DNA of 6,012 nt. It comes from an uncultured Pseudomonadota bacterium. Lineage in GTDB: Bacteria; Pseudomonadota; Gammaproteobacteria; Burkholderiales; SCOH01. The translations under genes were made by a program, and so were the position numbers. The stretch lies in NCBI GenBank assembly GCA_937863215.1, contig CALMFQ010000116.1, positions 1-6,012 on the forward strand, in the 5' to 3' direction. The notes beneath the pieces are model-generated. The model was not told the DNA's origin. It saw only the letters and a program-made list of their open reading frames with translations, and did no database searches. This document shows, in pieces, positions 1 through 5,587 of the stretch (the first letter of the stretch is position 1; each line of letters starts with the position of its first letter).

Positions 1-227
1 CAACGTACATCGACACCGCGCTTGGCAAATTTGGCCAGCAGGATATCCTTCACCTGCTCCACCTGAAACTCGTTGTCGGCAAACAATGTCAGCACCTTGC
101 CAGTCTGCTCCACCCGCGCATCGGTACCCTTGAAATCGAATCGGGTGCCGACCTCCTTGTTGGTCTGCTCCACCGCATTGCGCACTTCAACTTCATTCAC
201 TTCCGAAACAATATCAAACGACGGCAT
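1..227 (-). CDS. yajQ: YajQ family protein, N-terminal part (runs off the window)
   Basis: This is the first 75 codons of a YajQ/UPF0234 protein; the rest lies left of base 1. It begins MPSFDIVSEV and continues with EVRNAVEQ, RFDFKGTD and ADNEFQVEQVKDIL, all matching the family's conserved N-terminal half. YajQ proteins are small cytoplasmic two-domain proteins that bind nucleic acid or nucleotides; in Xanthomonas and Pseudomonas a homologue is reported as a cyclic-di-GMP-binding effector. Two in-frame ATGs lie close together (227 and 233). I chose 227 because a GGGA motif at 237-240 is then 9 bases upstream and because family members start MPSFD. It lies 62 bp downstream of the DUF2799 lipoprotein gene on the same strand, and no terminator is visible between them, so co-transcription is possible. 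Identification is firm. The exact cellular role is uncertain. Confidence 0.93.
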   Translation of the reverse strand, partial: MPSFDIVSEVNEVEVRNAVEQTNKEVGTRFDFKGTDARVEQTGKVLTLFADNEFQVEQVKDILLAKFAKRGVDVR

Positions 228-289
228 ACTCATATTCCCAATCACACGAGCCACGCATTTTAGCTCAACACCTTCACAAGCGACGAAGA

Positions 290-802
290 TTACATCGACT
301 CCAGCGCACGCAACTGGCGGCGCAACAGCGACTGCTCGCGATCGCGCTCGGCAATCTGGCCACGCAGTCGGGTGCGCTCGGTATCGCTGGACGCCTTTTC
401 CAGTTGCTGCTCCAGCTTGCCGATCTCGCTTTCGCCACGCCGGATCTGCTGTTCCAGGTCGTACAATTGCCGGCCGGCACGATACTGCCGCAAGAAACGT
501 GTCTCACGTTCACCGCTGCACACGTTGCGGTAGGTTTCACCGGCACGCCCGACCTCATAGCCATGACGCGGCTCACAGTAACGGTATACGCCCTGCTCAC
601 GGCCAGAAAAATAGGCGTCGCGATTCGGATAGATGCCAATCTTGCCGCAAGCCTCGGCATGCTCTTCGATGCGTGCCCGCGGATAGCCGGCAAAACCGTC
701 ATGCTCGCCCAGCTCGTACCAGTCGGCACTACGACACTCGTTCTCCGACAAGGTGGCACACCCGGCCAGAGCCAGCAACAGCAGAGCGCCAAGTAACCGC
801 AT
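290..802 (-). CDS. DUF2799 family outer-membrane-type lipoprotein
   Basis: This encodes a predicted 170-residue lipoprotein. The N-terminus is a short signal peptide with a Leu/Ala-rich core (residues 2-14) and a lipobox LAGC with lipidated Cys15; Ala at +2 argues for outer-membrane sorting. Residues 20-95 carry the DUF2799 pattern: DWYELGEHDGF, then YFSGREQGVYRYC, then GYEVGRAGETY. Four further cysteines (23, 52, 76, 95) could form two disulfides in the periplasm. Residues about 110-168 are rich in Glu, Arg, Gln and Leu and look like a coiled coil. I chose the start at 802 because it places the lipobox correctly and is preceded by GGAGG with an 8-base spacer; an in-frame GTG/ATG-type extension to 841 would bury the signal peptide. 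It lies downstream of a terminator, so it probably has its own promoter. Function is unknown; an envelope role is inferred. Confidence 0.88.
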   Translation of the reverse strand: MRLLGALLLLALAGCATLSENECRSADWYELGEHDGFAGYPRARIEEHAEACGKIGIYPNRDAYFSGREQGVYRYCEPRHGYEVGRAGETYRNVCSGERETRFLRQYRAGRQLYDLEQQIRRGESEIGKLEQQLEKASSDTERTRLRGQIAERDREQSLLRRQLRALESM

Positions 803-830
803 CCGAATTCCCTCCCTCGCACACCAGCAC

Positions 831-836
831 AGTATA
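831..836 (-). promoter_or_regulatory. Possible -10 element for the DUF2799 gene
   Basis: On the minus strand this reads TATACT, one base from the sigma70 -10 consensus, about 29 bp upstream of the lipoprotein start. A promoter is expected here because an intrinsic terminator (865-903) separates this gene from ppnP. No convincing -35 hexamer is seen at 16-18 bp, so the call is weak. Confidence 0.3.
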
Positions 837-864
837 GGCAAAATACTCTAGCCAATTCGCAGGC

Positions 865-903
865 AAAAAAAATCAGCCCGCCGCAGAGCGGAGCCAGGCT
901 GAT
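865..903 (-). terminator. Rho-independent terminator after ppnP
   Basis: On the minus strand ATCAGCC (897-903) pairs perfectly with GGCTGAT (872-878). The loop holds a nested CCGC-AGA-GCGG hairpin (881-891). The outer stem runs straight into a tract of eight U residues (865-872). This is a textbook intrinsic terminator about 85 bp after the ppnP stop, so it closes the DUF2788-ppnP transcript. The A-tract on the plus strand precedes the stem, so it would not work well in the other direction. Confidence 0.9.
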
Positions 904-987
904 AAACGAGGAGAACGAAAAGACGGTGCTACAACACGGTCCGCTGTTTAATGCAGGTCAAACAAACAGCAGGACTACAACTTCACC

Positions 988-1299
988 TTAGCCGAAATGG
1001 CACACATAATCCAAGGTTTCCAGCGTTTCGATATCAAACGAGGAGTTACCCGGCACATTGAACGACTGGCCGCCTTCGTACTGCAGCCATTCGCTGGCAC
1101 CCGCAAGACGGATACGGCATTTGCCGGCATTCAATTCCATGATTTCCGGTGCGCCGGTATTGAATGTCAGGCTTGACGGAAAAATCACGCCGATGGTCTT
1201 TTTGGTGCCATCCGCGAAAACAACGGTGTGGCTGACACATTTACCGTCGAAATAAATATTGGCTTTCTTGACTACGCTTACGTTATCGAACTGCGACAC
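988..1299 (-). CDS. ppnP: Pyrimidine/purine nucleoside phosphorylase PpnP (GTG start)
   Basis: This encodes a 103-residue single-domain cupin protein of the PpnP/YaiE (formerly DUF1255) family. The family catalyses phosphorolysis of diverse nucleosides to the free base and pentose-1-phosphate in the cytoplasm, feeding nucleoside salvage. Visible family features are IYFDGKCVSHTVVFADG near the N-terminus, KTIGVIFPSSLTFNTGAPEIME (about 34-55), SEWLQYEGGQSFNVPGNSSF (about 69-88) and a C-terminal DYVCHFG. Its length fits the family (E. coli YaiE is 94 residues). The start codon is GTG at 1299, supported by a TGGAG motif ending six bases upstream; no ATG fits the conserved N-terminus. It begins 24 bp after the DUF2788 stop, which points to one transcript, and is followed by a strong terminator. 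Identification is firm by motif similarity to E. coli YaiE. Confidence 0.93.
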   Translation of the reverse strand: MSQFDNVSVVKKANIYFDGKCVSHTVVFADGTKKTIGVIFPSSLTFNTGAPEIMELNAGKCRIRLAGASEWLQYEGGQSFNVPGNSSFDIETLETLDYVCHFG

Positions 1300-1323
1300 G
1301 ATTGACTCCAGATGCTTGATTGA

Positions 1324-1521
1324 TTAGGACAAAACCTTGGTCAGAATGGTCTTGATCATGAAACCGACCACCCCCAGGCCCAAAGCGAAAAACATTACCG
1401 CCGTACCGTACCGGCCTGCTTTCGACTCTTTGGCCAGATCGTAAACGATCCACCCCATGTATGCGATCAGGCCGGTAATACCGATTTGCAACGACAATTC
1501 TGTAAACAGCTCTTCATTCAT
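1324..1521 (-). CDS. Small two-helix inner-membrane protein, DUF2788 family
   Basis: This encodes a 65-residue protein matching the DUF2788 family. It has two hydrophobic segments, about residues 11-30 (with GLIAYMGWIVYDLA) and 41-60 (with MFFALGLGVVGFM), joined by a short basic loop KESKAGRYGT. This helical hairpin, with the loop positive, suggests both ends in the periplasm and the loop in the cytoplasm. The SKAGRYGT loop and LGLGVVGF segment are the conserved part of the family. No function is known for it. The ATG at 1521 is the only good start; there is no close Shine-Dalgarno (the nearest purine run, GAGAG, is about 14 bases upstream), so translation may be modest or depend on leader structure. 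It lies 24 bp upstream of ppnP and is probably co-transcribed with it. That linkage does not itself explain its role. Confidence 0.85.
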   Translation of the reverse strand: MNEELFTELSLQIGITGLIAYMGWIVYDLAKESKAGRYGTAVMFFALGLGVVGFMIKTILTKVLS

Positions 1522-1567
1522 CGGTGAACGGCAGGCTCTCTAGGTCAATATAAAGCGCAAGCAAGTT

Positions 1568-1583
1568 TCAGGCGTCTGCCTGA
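1568..1583 (-). other. Perfect stem-loop upstream of the DUF2788 gene
   Basis: TCAGGC and GCCTGA form a perfect 6-bp stem around a 4-base loop. It lies 47 bp upstream of the DUF2788 ATG, within the likely promoter/leader of the DUF2788-ppnP unit. It is not followed by a U-tract, so it is not a terminator. A GATAAT hexamer (minus strand, 1605-1610) further upstream could be a -10 element, which would put the hairpin in the 5' leader. An operator or chance palindrome are equally possible. Confidence 0.35.
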
Positions 1584-1640
1584 CATGCATGCGCATATTA
1601 ACAGATTATCCAATCGCAATGCAGCATCAAATAGGCCATG

Positions 1641-1669
1641 AAAAACGGAAAAGCGGCCATCAGGCCGCC
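1641..1669 (-). terminator. Rho-independent terminator after argG
   Basis: On the minus strand GCGGCC-TGAT-GGCCGC forms a perfect 6-bp GC stem with a 4-base loop (1653-1668), followed by TTTTCCGTTTTT (1641-1652). It starts about 25 bp after the argG TAG. An outer AAACGG/CCGTTT pairing could extend the stem around the first U-run. Position, stem and U-tract support intrinsic termination of the argF-argG transcript. Confidence 0.85.
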
Positions 1670-1693
1670 GTTTGATACCGCACCGCAACAAAA

Positions 1694-2911
1694 CTATTTG
1701 CGCAAACGCGAGGCAATACGCATACGCAAGGCGTTCAGCTTGATAAAACCGGCCGCATCCGCCTGGTTGTAGGCTCCGCCGTCGTCTTCGAAGGTGGCGA
1801 TGGTCGAGTCGAACAGCGAGTCTTTCGAATCGCGGCTGACCACCGATACCCCGCCCTTGTACAACTTGACCCGCACCCAGCCGTTGACGTTCTGCTGCGT
1901 GTGATCGATCAGCGTCTGCAGCGCAACGCGCTCTGGCGCCCACCAGTAGCCGGTGTAGATCATGCTGGCATAACGCGCCATCAAGTCATCTTTCAGGTGC
2001 GCCACTTCGCGATCCAGCGTGATCGATTCGATGCCGCGATGCGCCTTGAGCAGAATGGTGCCGCCCGGGGTTTCGTAGCAGCCACGCGATTTCATGCCCA
2101 CATAGCGGTTTTCCACCAAGTCGAGGCGGCCAATGCCATGCTTGCCGCCGATCTGGTTCAGCTGCGCCAGCAACTCGTGCGGCTTCATGCGCTGACCGTT
2201 GATCGCGACCAGATCGCCCCGCTCGAATTCCAGATCGAGGAATTCCGCTGCATCCGGCGCGGCTTCCGGGCTGACCGTCCAGCGCCACATGGCTTCTTCG
2301 GCCTCGGCTTTCGGGTCTTCCAGATGACGGCCTTCATACGAGATGTGCAGCAGGTTGGCATCCATCGAATACGGCGAGCCACCCTGTTTGTGCTTCATGT
2401 CGATCGGAATACCGTGAGTTTCGGCGTAGTTGAGCAGCTTCTCGCGCGACAGCAGATCCCACTCGCGCCACGGCGCGATCACCTTGATGTTCGGCATCAG
2501 CGCGTAATAGCCCAGCTCGAAACGCACCTGATCGTTGCCCTTGCCGGTTGCGCCGTGCGACACCGCCTGCGCGCCGGTCTGGCGGGCGATTTCGATCTGG
2601 CGCTTGGCGATCAGTGGGCGCGCAATCGAAGTGCCAAGCAGATATTCGCCTTCGTAAATGGTGTTGGCGCGGAACATCGGGAAGACAAAGTCGCGCACAA
2701 ACTCTTCGCGCAGATCGTCGATGAAGATGTTTTCCGGCTTGATACCGAATTGCAGCGCCTTCTGACGCGCCGGTTCCAGTTCTTCACCCTGCCCCAGGTC
2801 GGCGGTGAAAGTCACCACTTCGCATTTGTAGGTATCCTGTAGCCACTTGAGGATGACCGAGGTGTCCAGACCGCCGGAATAGGCGAGCACTACTTTATTG
2901 ATTTCAGACAT
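1694..2911 (-). CDS. argG: Argininosuccinate synthase
   Basis: This encodes a 405-residue argininosuccinate synthase, which joins citrulline and aspartate with ATP cleavage to AMP and PPi to give argininosuccinate, the penultimate step of arginine synthesis, in the cytoplasm. The N-terminal ATP-pyrophosphatase motif AYSGGLDTS is at residues 10-18. GTSIARP (93-99) and HGATGKGNDQVRFE (119-132) form the citrulline/aspartate and ATP sites, and SPYSMDANLLHIS (179-191) follows in the catalytic domain. Length and end fit the shorter bacterial ArgG type. The frame stays open upstream into argF, but I start at 2911: MSEINKVVLAYSGG matches the family N-terminus, and AGGA lies six bases upstream. It is 74 bp after argF on the same strand, so the two consecutive enzymes are probably co-transcribed. 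A terminator follows. No key residue appears missing. Confidence 0.98.
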   Translation of the reverse strand: MSEINKVVLAYSGGLDTSVILKWLQDTYKCEVVTFTADLGQGEELEPARQKALQFGIKPENIFIDDLREEFVRDFVFPMFRANTIYEGEYLLGTSIARPLIAKRQIEIARQTGAQAVSHGATGKGNDQVRFELGYYALMPNIKVIAPWREWDLLSREKLLNYAETHGIPIDMKHKQGGSPYSMDANLLHISYEGRHLEDPKAEAEEAMWRWTVSPEAAPDAAEFLDLEFERGDLVAINGQRMKPHELLAQLNQIGGKHGIGRLDLVENRYVGMKSRGCYETPGGTILLKAHRGIESITLDREVAHLKDDLMARYASMIYTGYWWAPERVALQTLIDHTQQNVNGWVRVKLYKGGVSVVSRDSKDSLFDSTIATFEDDGGAYNQADAAGFIKLNALRMRIASRLRK

Positions 2912-2953
2912 GATTGTTCCTGCTTGTTCAGTTTGCTGGATAACAGCAATGGA

Positions 2954-2978
2954 CGGGCACGTTGCTACGCCGTACCCG
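2954..2978 (-). other. Stem-loop in the argF-argG gap
   Basis: In minus-strand RNA CGGGUACG can pair with CGUGCCCG over 8 bp with one G-U wobble, around a 9-base loop. It sits between the argF stop and the argG Shine-Dalgarno. No U-tract follows on the minus strand (the next bases are TCCATTGCTG), so it is not a canonical terminator. It could stabilise or process the transcript, or be chance. Confidence 0.35.
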
Positions 2979-2985
2979 GAAAAAT

Positions 2986-3891
<906 letters not shown>

Positions 3892-4160
3892 GATGGTCTG
3901 TCCGCCAACGCCAGGCCGGCGGCCCCTCCGGGTTACCTGTCTGGCCCCGCGAAGCATGTCGCGCGCCAGAAACAAACACGGCGGTATGGTTACCGCCGTA
4001 ACTATTTTTCGGGAATCGTACTATTTATCGCAATTGCGGCAGCGATGCAAGCAAAATGATGGCCAACCCCGGCAAAACGGCGCGCTATAAGGGTTAGCCC
4101 GAAAATCATCTATATTGAGTGTGTTATATACTCTGATCCGGTCACTTTCCTGTACTGCCC
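3892..4160. promoter_or_regulatory. Divergent intergenic region between argF and the DUF3579 gene
   Basis: This 269-bp gap must hold promoters for both directions. Toward argF, a weak pair TTGCAT (minus, 4045-4050) and GATAAA (minus, 4024-4029) has a 15-bp spacer; if used, transcription would start near 4017, just before the hairpin at 3978-3999. The leader then runs through a very GC-rich stretch (3905-3965) with several GGCC blocks that could pair. Toward the DUF3579 gene, TATACT at 4127-4132 is a good -10 but lacks a clear -35. It lies in an AT-rich patch containing GAGT-N9-ACTC (4117-4133), which is operator-like. I find no good match to the enteric ArgR box. Confidence 0.4.
3978..3999 (-). 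promoter_or_regulatory. Terminator-like hairpin in the argF leader
   Basis: ACGGCGGTA and TACCGCCGT pair perfectly over 9 bp around a 4-base loop. Reading toward argF, the stem is followed by GTTTGTTTC, a U-rich tract of intrinsic-terminator type, and the argF start is 87 bases further on. The plus strand also shows a T5 run (4005-4009) after the stem, so partial function in both directions is possible. A hairpin of this kind between promoter and gene suggests attenuation, or a stop for read-through from upstream. No leader peptide with arginine codons is evident. The role is inferred. Confidence 0.5.
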
Positions 4161-4472
4161 ATGATCTGCAATCCGTACGAAGTCCTGATACAAGGCATAA
4201 CCTCGACAGGCCGGACATTCCGCCCCAGCGACTGGGCCGAGCGCCTGTCCGGCATTCTGTCCACCTTCGGTCACGACCGCAAAATGTCGTACCACGCCTA
4301 TGTGCGTCCACTGACACACAACGGCATCAATTGCGTTGCGGTCGACAAGCATCTGGAACAGATCGACCCGAACGTCTATGCCTTCCTGATGGCATTCGCC
4401 AAGGACAACGACCTGCAGCTCATCGACTGCCGTACGCTGGAACAGGAGCAGTTTCCCAGCCAGTTTCTCTGA
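4161..4472 (+). CDS. DUF3579 family protein
   Basis: This encodes a 103-residue protein of the DUF3579 family, a small cytoplasmic family found mainly in betaproteobacteria with no established function. The recognisable core is LIQGITSTGRTFRPSDWAERLSG (residues 9-31), followed by SYHAYVRPLTHNGINCVAVD (43-62) and VYAFLMAFAKDNDLQLID (72-89). No signal peptide or membrane segment is present. ATG 4161 is the only usual start after an in-frame stop at 4134. There is no Shine-Dalgarno before it (the preceding bases are pyrimidine-rich), so initiation is SD-independent or weak. It is the only plus-strand gene here: divergent from argF and convergent with recR. From memory, relatives are often found next to argF in betaproteobacteria, which hints at an arginine-linked or nucleic-acid role, but this is unproven. 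Confidence 0.88.
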   Translation: MICNPYEVLIQGITSTGRTFRPSDWAERLSGILSTFGHDRKMSYHAYVRPLTHNGINCVAVDKHLEQIDPNVYAFLMAFAKDNDLQLIDCRTLEQEQFPSQFL

Positions 4473-4475
4473 AGC

Positions 4476-4478
4476 TCA
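4476..4478. repeat. Left TCA target-site duplication of the MITE-like element
   Basis: TCA here matches TCA at 4620-4622 and fits the TNA target pattern. Removing the element plus one copy would leave the DUF3579 stop and the recR stop only three bases (AGC) apart. Three bases alone can match by chance, so this rests on the clean inverted-repeat ends. Confidence 0.55.
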
Positions 4479-4619
4479 GAGGCTGTTCACGATCTTGCTG
4501 TGCAGCCCTGAGCGGGGCTCATGTGCGGCTCAAAATCCTCATTTACTCAAGTAAACTCCGGTTTTTGTGCTGCTCTTCGCCCCGCTGAGGGCCGCTCGCG
4601 ACAGAGCGTGAACAGCCTC
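4479..4619. mobile_element. MITE-like 141-bp palindromic element, IS5-family-type ends
   Basis: The ends are perfect 13-bp inverted repeats: GAGGCTGTTCACG (4479-4491) and its complement (4607-4619). The interior continues the symmetry: a 14-base GC block at 4505-4518 pairs with 4579-4592 with one mismatch, and TTTACT-CA-AGTAAA marks the centre (4542-4555). TCA triplets flank both ends (4476-4478 and 4620-4622), consistent with a TNA target duplication as made by IS1031-group IS5-family transposases. No coding frame of note is inside. It fills nearly the whole gap between the convergent DUF3579 and recR genes, and its right TCA is the recR stop codon. Its RNA would fold into a long hairpin in either direction, so it may act as a bidirectional terminator. 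The MITE call is an inference; a dispersed palindromic repeat without transposition ancestry is the alternative. Confidence 0.7.
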
Positions 4620-5216
4620 TCAGACGGCCTTGCGCTCCAGCAGCGCCTGCGCCAGCGTTCCGGCATCGATATGCTCCAGCTCGCCGCCTACCGGCAGCCC
4701 GCGCGCAATCCGCGAAACCTGCAAGCCACGGGCCTTGAGCATTTCCGCGATGTAATGCGCGGTCGCCTCACCTTCCACGGTGTAATTGGTCGACAGGATC
4801 ACTTCGCGCACCATGCCATCGGTAGCACGCTGCAACAGGCGCTCCAAGTTGATTTCGCGCGGGCCGACGCCATCCAGCGGGCTGAGCCGCCCCATCAGCA
4901 CAAAATACAACCCGGAATAGCACAACGCCTGTTCCACCATCAGCAGATCGGCCGGCATTTCCACTACACACAGAATACCGCCGTCACGATCCGGATCGCT
5001 ACACAGCGAGCAAGGGTCGGTCTCGGTAAAGGTATTGCAACGGCTGCAATGCTTCAGCGCCTGCAGGGCGTGAGTGATAGCGTCTGCCAGACGCAGCGCT
5101 CCGCCCTGCTCGCGCTGCAGTAGATGAAATGCCATGCGTTGCGCCGATTTGGGGCCGACTCCGGGCAGAACCCGGAGCGCCTCTACCAGCCGATCCAGAG
5201 ACGACGGCGTTTTCAT
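4620..5216 (-). CDS. recR: Recombination mediator protein RecR
   Basis: This encodes a 198-residue RecR, which with RecO (and RecF) loads RecA onto SSB-coated gapped DNA during recombinational repair. It has an N-terminal helix-hairpin-helix (LPGVGPKSAQR, 17-27) and a zinc site with Cys57-x2-Cys60 and Cys69-x2-Cys72. A Toprim domain spans about 80-175 (ILCVVEMPADLLMVE; NYTVEGEATAHYI), and the C-terminal ARGLPVGGELEHID motif follows (171-184). Length is typical. The ATG at 5216 gives MKTPSSLDRLVEALRVLPG, as in the family; the Shine-Dalgarno is weak. It lies 25 bp after ebfC in the conserved dnaX-ebfC-recR order. Its TGA stop coincides with the right-hand TCA flank of a palindromic element, so the insertion regenerated the stop and apparently did not change the protein end (ALLERKAV). 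Confidence 0.97.
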   Translation of the reverse strand: MKTPSSLDRLVEALRVLPGVGPKSAQRMAFHLLQREQGGALRLADAITHALQALKHCSRCNTFTETDPCSLCSDPDRDGGILCVVEMPADLLMVEQALCYSGLYFVLMGRLSPLDGVGPREINLERLLQRATDGMVREVILSTNYTVEGEATAHYIAEMLKARGLQVSRIARGLPVGGELEHIDAGTLAQALLERKAV

Positions 5217-5241
5217 CTCGCAGCCCGACTATCGCGCGGCA

Positions 5242-5568
5242 TCAGAATGGCAGCTTGAAGCCCGGCGGCAGGCCCATGCCATTGGTAAAGCCGGCCATTT
5301 TCTCCTGCACGGTCGTTTCCACGCGCCGATTGGCATCGTTGACCGCCGCAGCCAGCAGATCCTCCAGCATTTCCTTGTCTTCGCCCATCAGGCTTGGATC
5401 GATGGTGACGCGCTTGACGTCGTGATGACAGGTCATCACCACCTTGACCATGCCGGCACCGGCCTGGCCTTCGACTTCCACCGAGCCAAGCGAGTCCTGC
5501 ATTTTTTTCATGTTGTCCTGCATCTGCTGGGCCTGCTTCATCAGATTGCCCAAACCGCCCTTCATCAT
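5242..5568 (-). CDS. ebfC: YbaB/EbfC family nucleoid-associated protein
   Basis: This encodes a 108-residue YbaB/EbfC protein, a small dimeric DNA-binding protein associated with the nucleoid. The conserved parts are visible in order: GGLGNLMKQAQQMQ (4-17), a Met/Lys/Gln-rich helix to about residue 26, EVEGQAGAGMVKVVM (31-45), RVTIDPSLMGEDKEMLEDLLAAAVNDA (53-79) and the C-terminal MGLPPGFKLPF. It aligns closely with E. coli YbaB. Two ATGs occur in tandem (5568 and 5565); I took the first, with GGAG eight bases upstream. An overlapping ATG at 5575 opens another frame but has no usable spacing. It lies 19 bp after dnaX and 25 bp before recR in the usual operon order, which supports the call. 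Confidence 0.97.
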   Translation of the reverse strand: MMKGGLGNLMKQAQQMQDNMKKMQDSLGSVEVEGQAGAGMVKVVMTCHHDVKRVTIDPSLMGEDKEMLEDLLAAAVNDANRRVETTVQEKMAGFTNGMGLPPGFKLPF

Positions 5569-5587
5569 GCTTCATTCTCCTGATTGA

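Noticed and set aside
73..837. 254-codon plus-strand open frame across yajQ and the DUF2799 gene
   Set aside because: It covers two real minus-strand genes and the gap between them, and has low-complexity Arg/His/Ser/Thr composition.
943..970. GCTGTTT/AAACAGC inverted repeat downstream of ppnP
   Set aside because: It has a 7-bp AT-rich stem with a 14-base loop and no U-tract. The stronger terminator at 865-903 explains the termination.
1901..2842. Long 313-codon open frame on the plus strand opposite argG
   Set aside because: It lies wholly within argG, its translation resembles no family I know, and it is rich in His, Arg and Gln as expected from the antisense of a GC-rich gene. argG is unambiguous.
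3892..4160. ArgR operator (enteric ARG box) near argF
   Set aside because: I could not find a convincing TGAAT-W4-ATTCA-like palindrome on either strand.
4479..4619. Neisserial Correia repeat element
   Set aside because: The size is in the range, but Correia ends begin TATAG and duplicate TA. The ends here begin GAGGCTG with TCA flanks.
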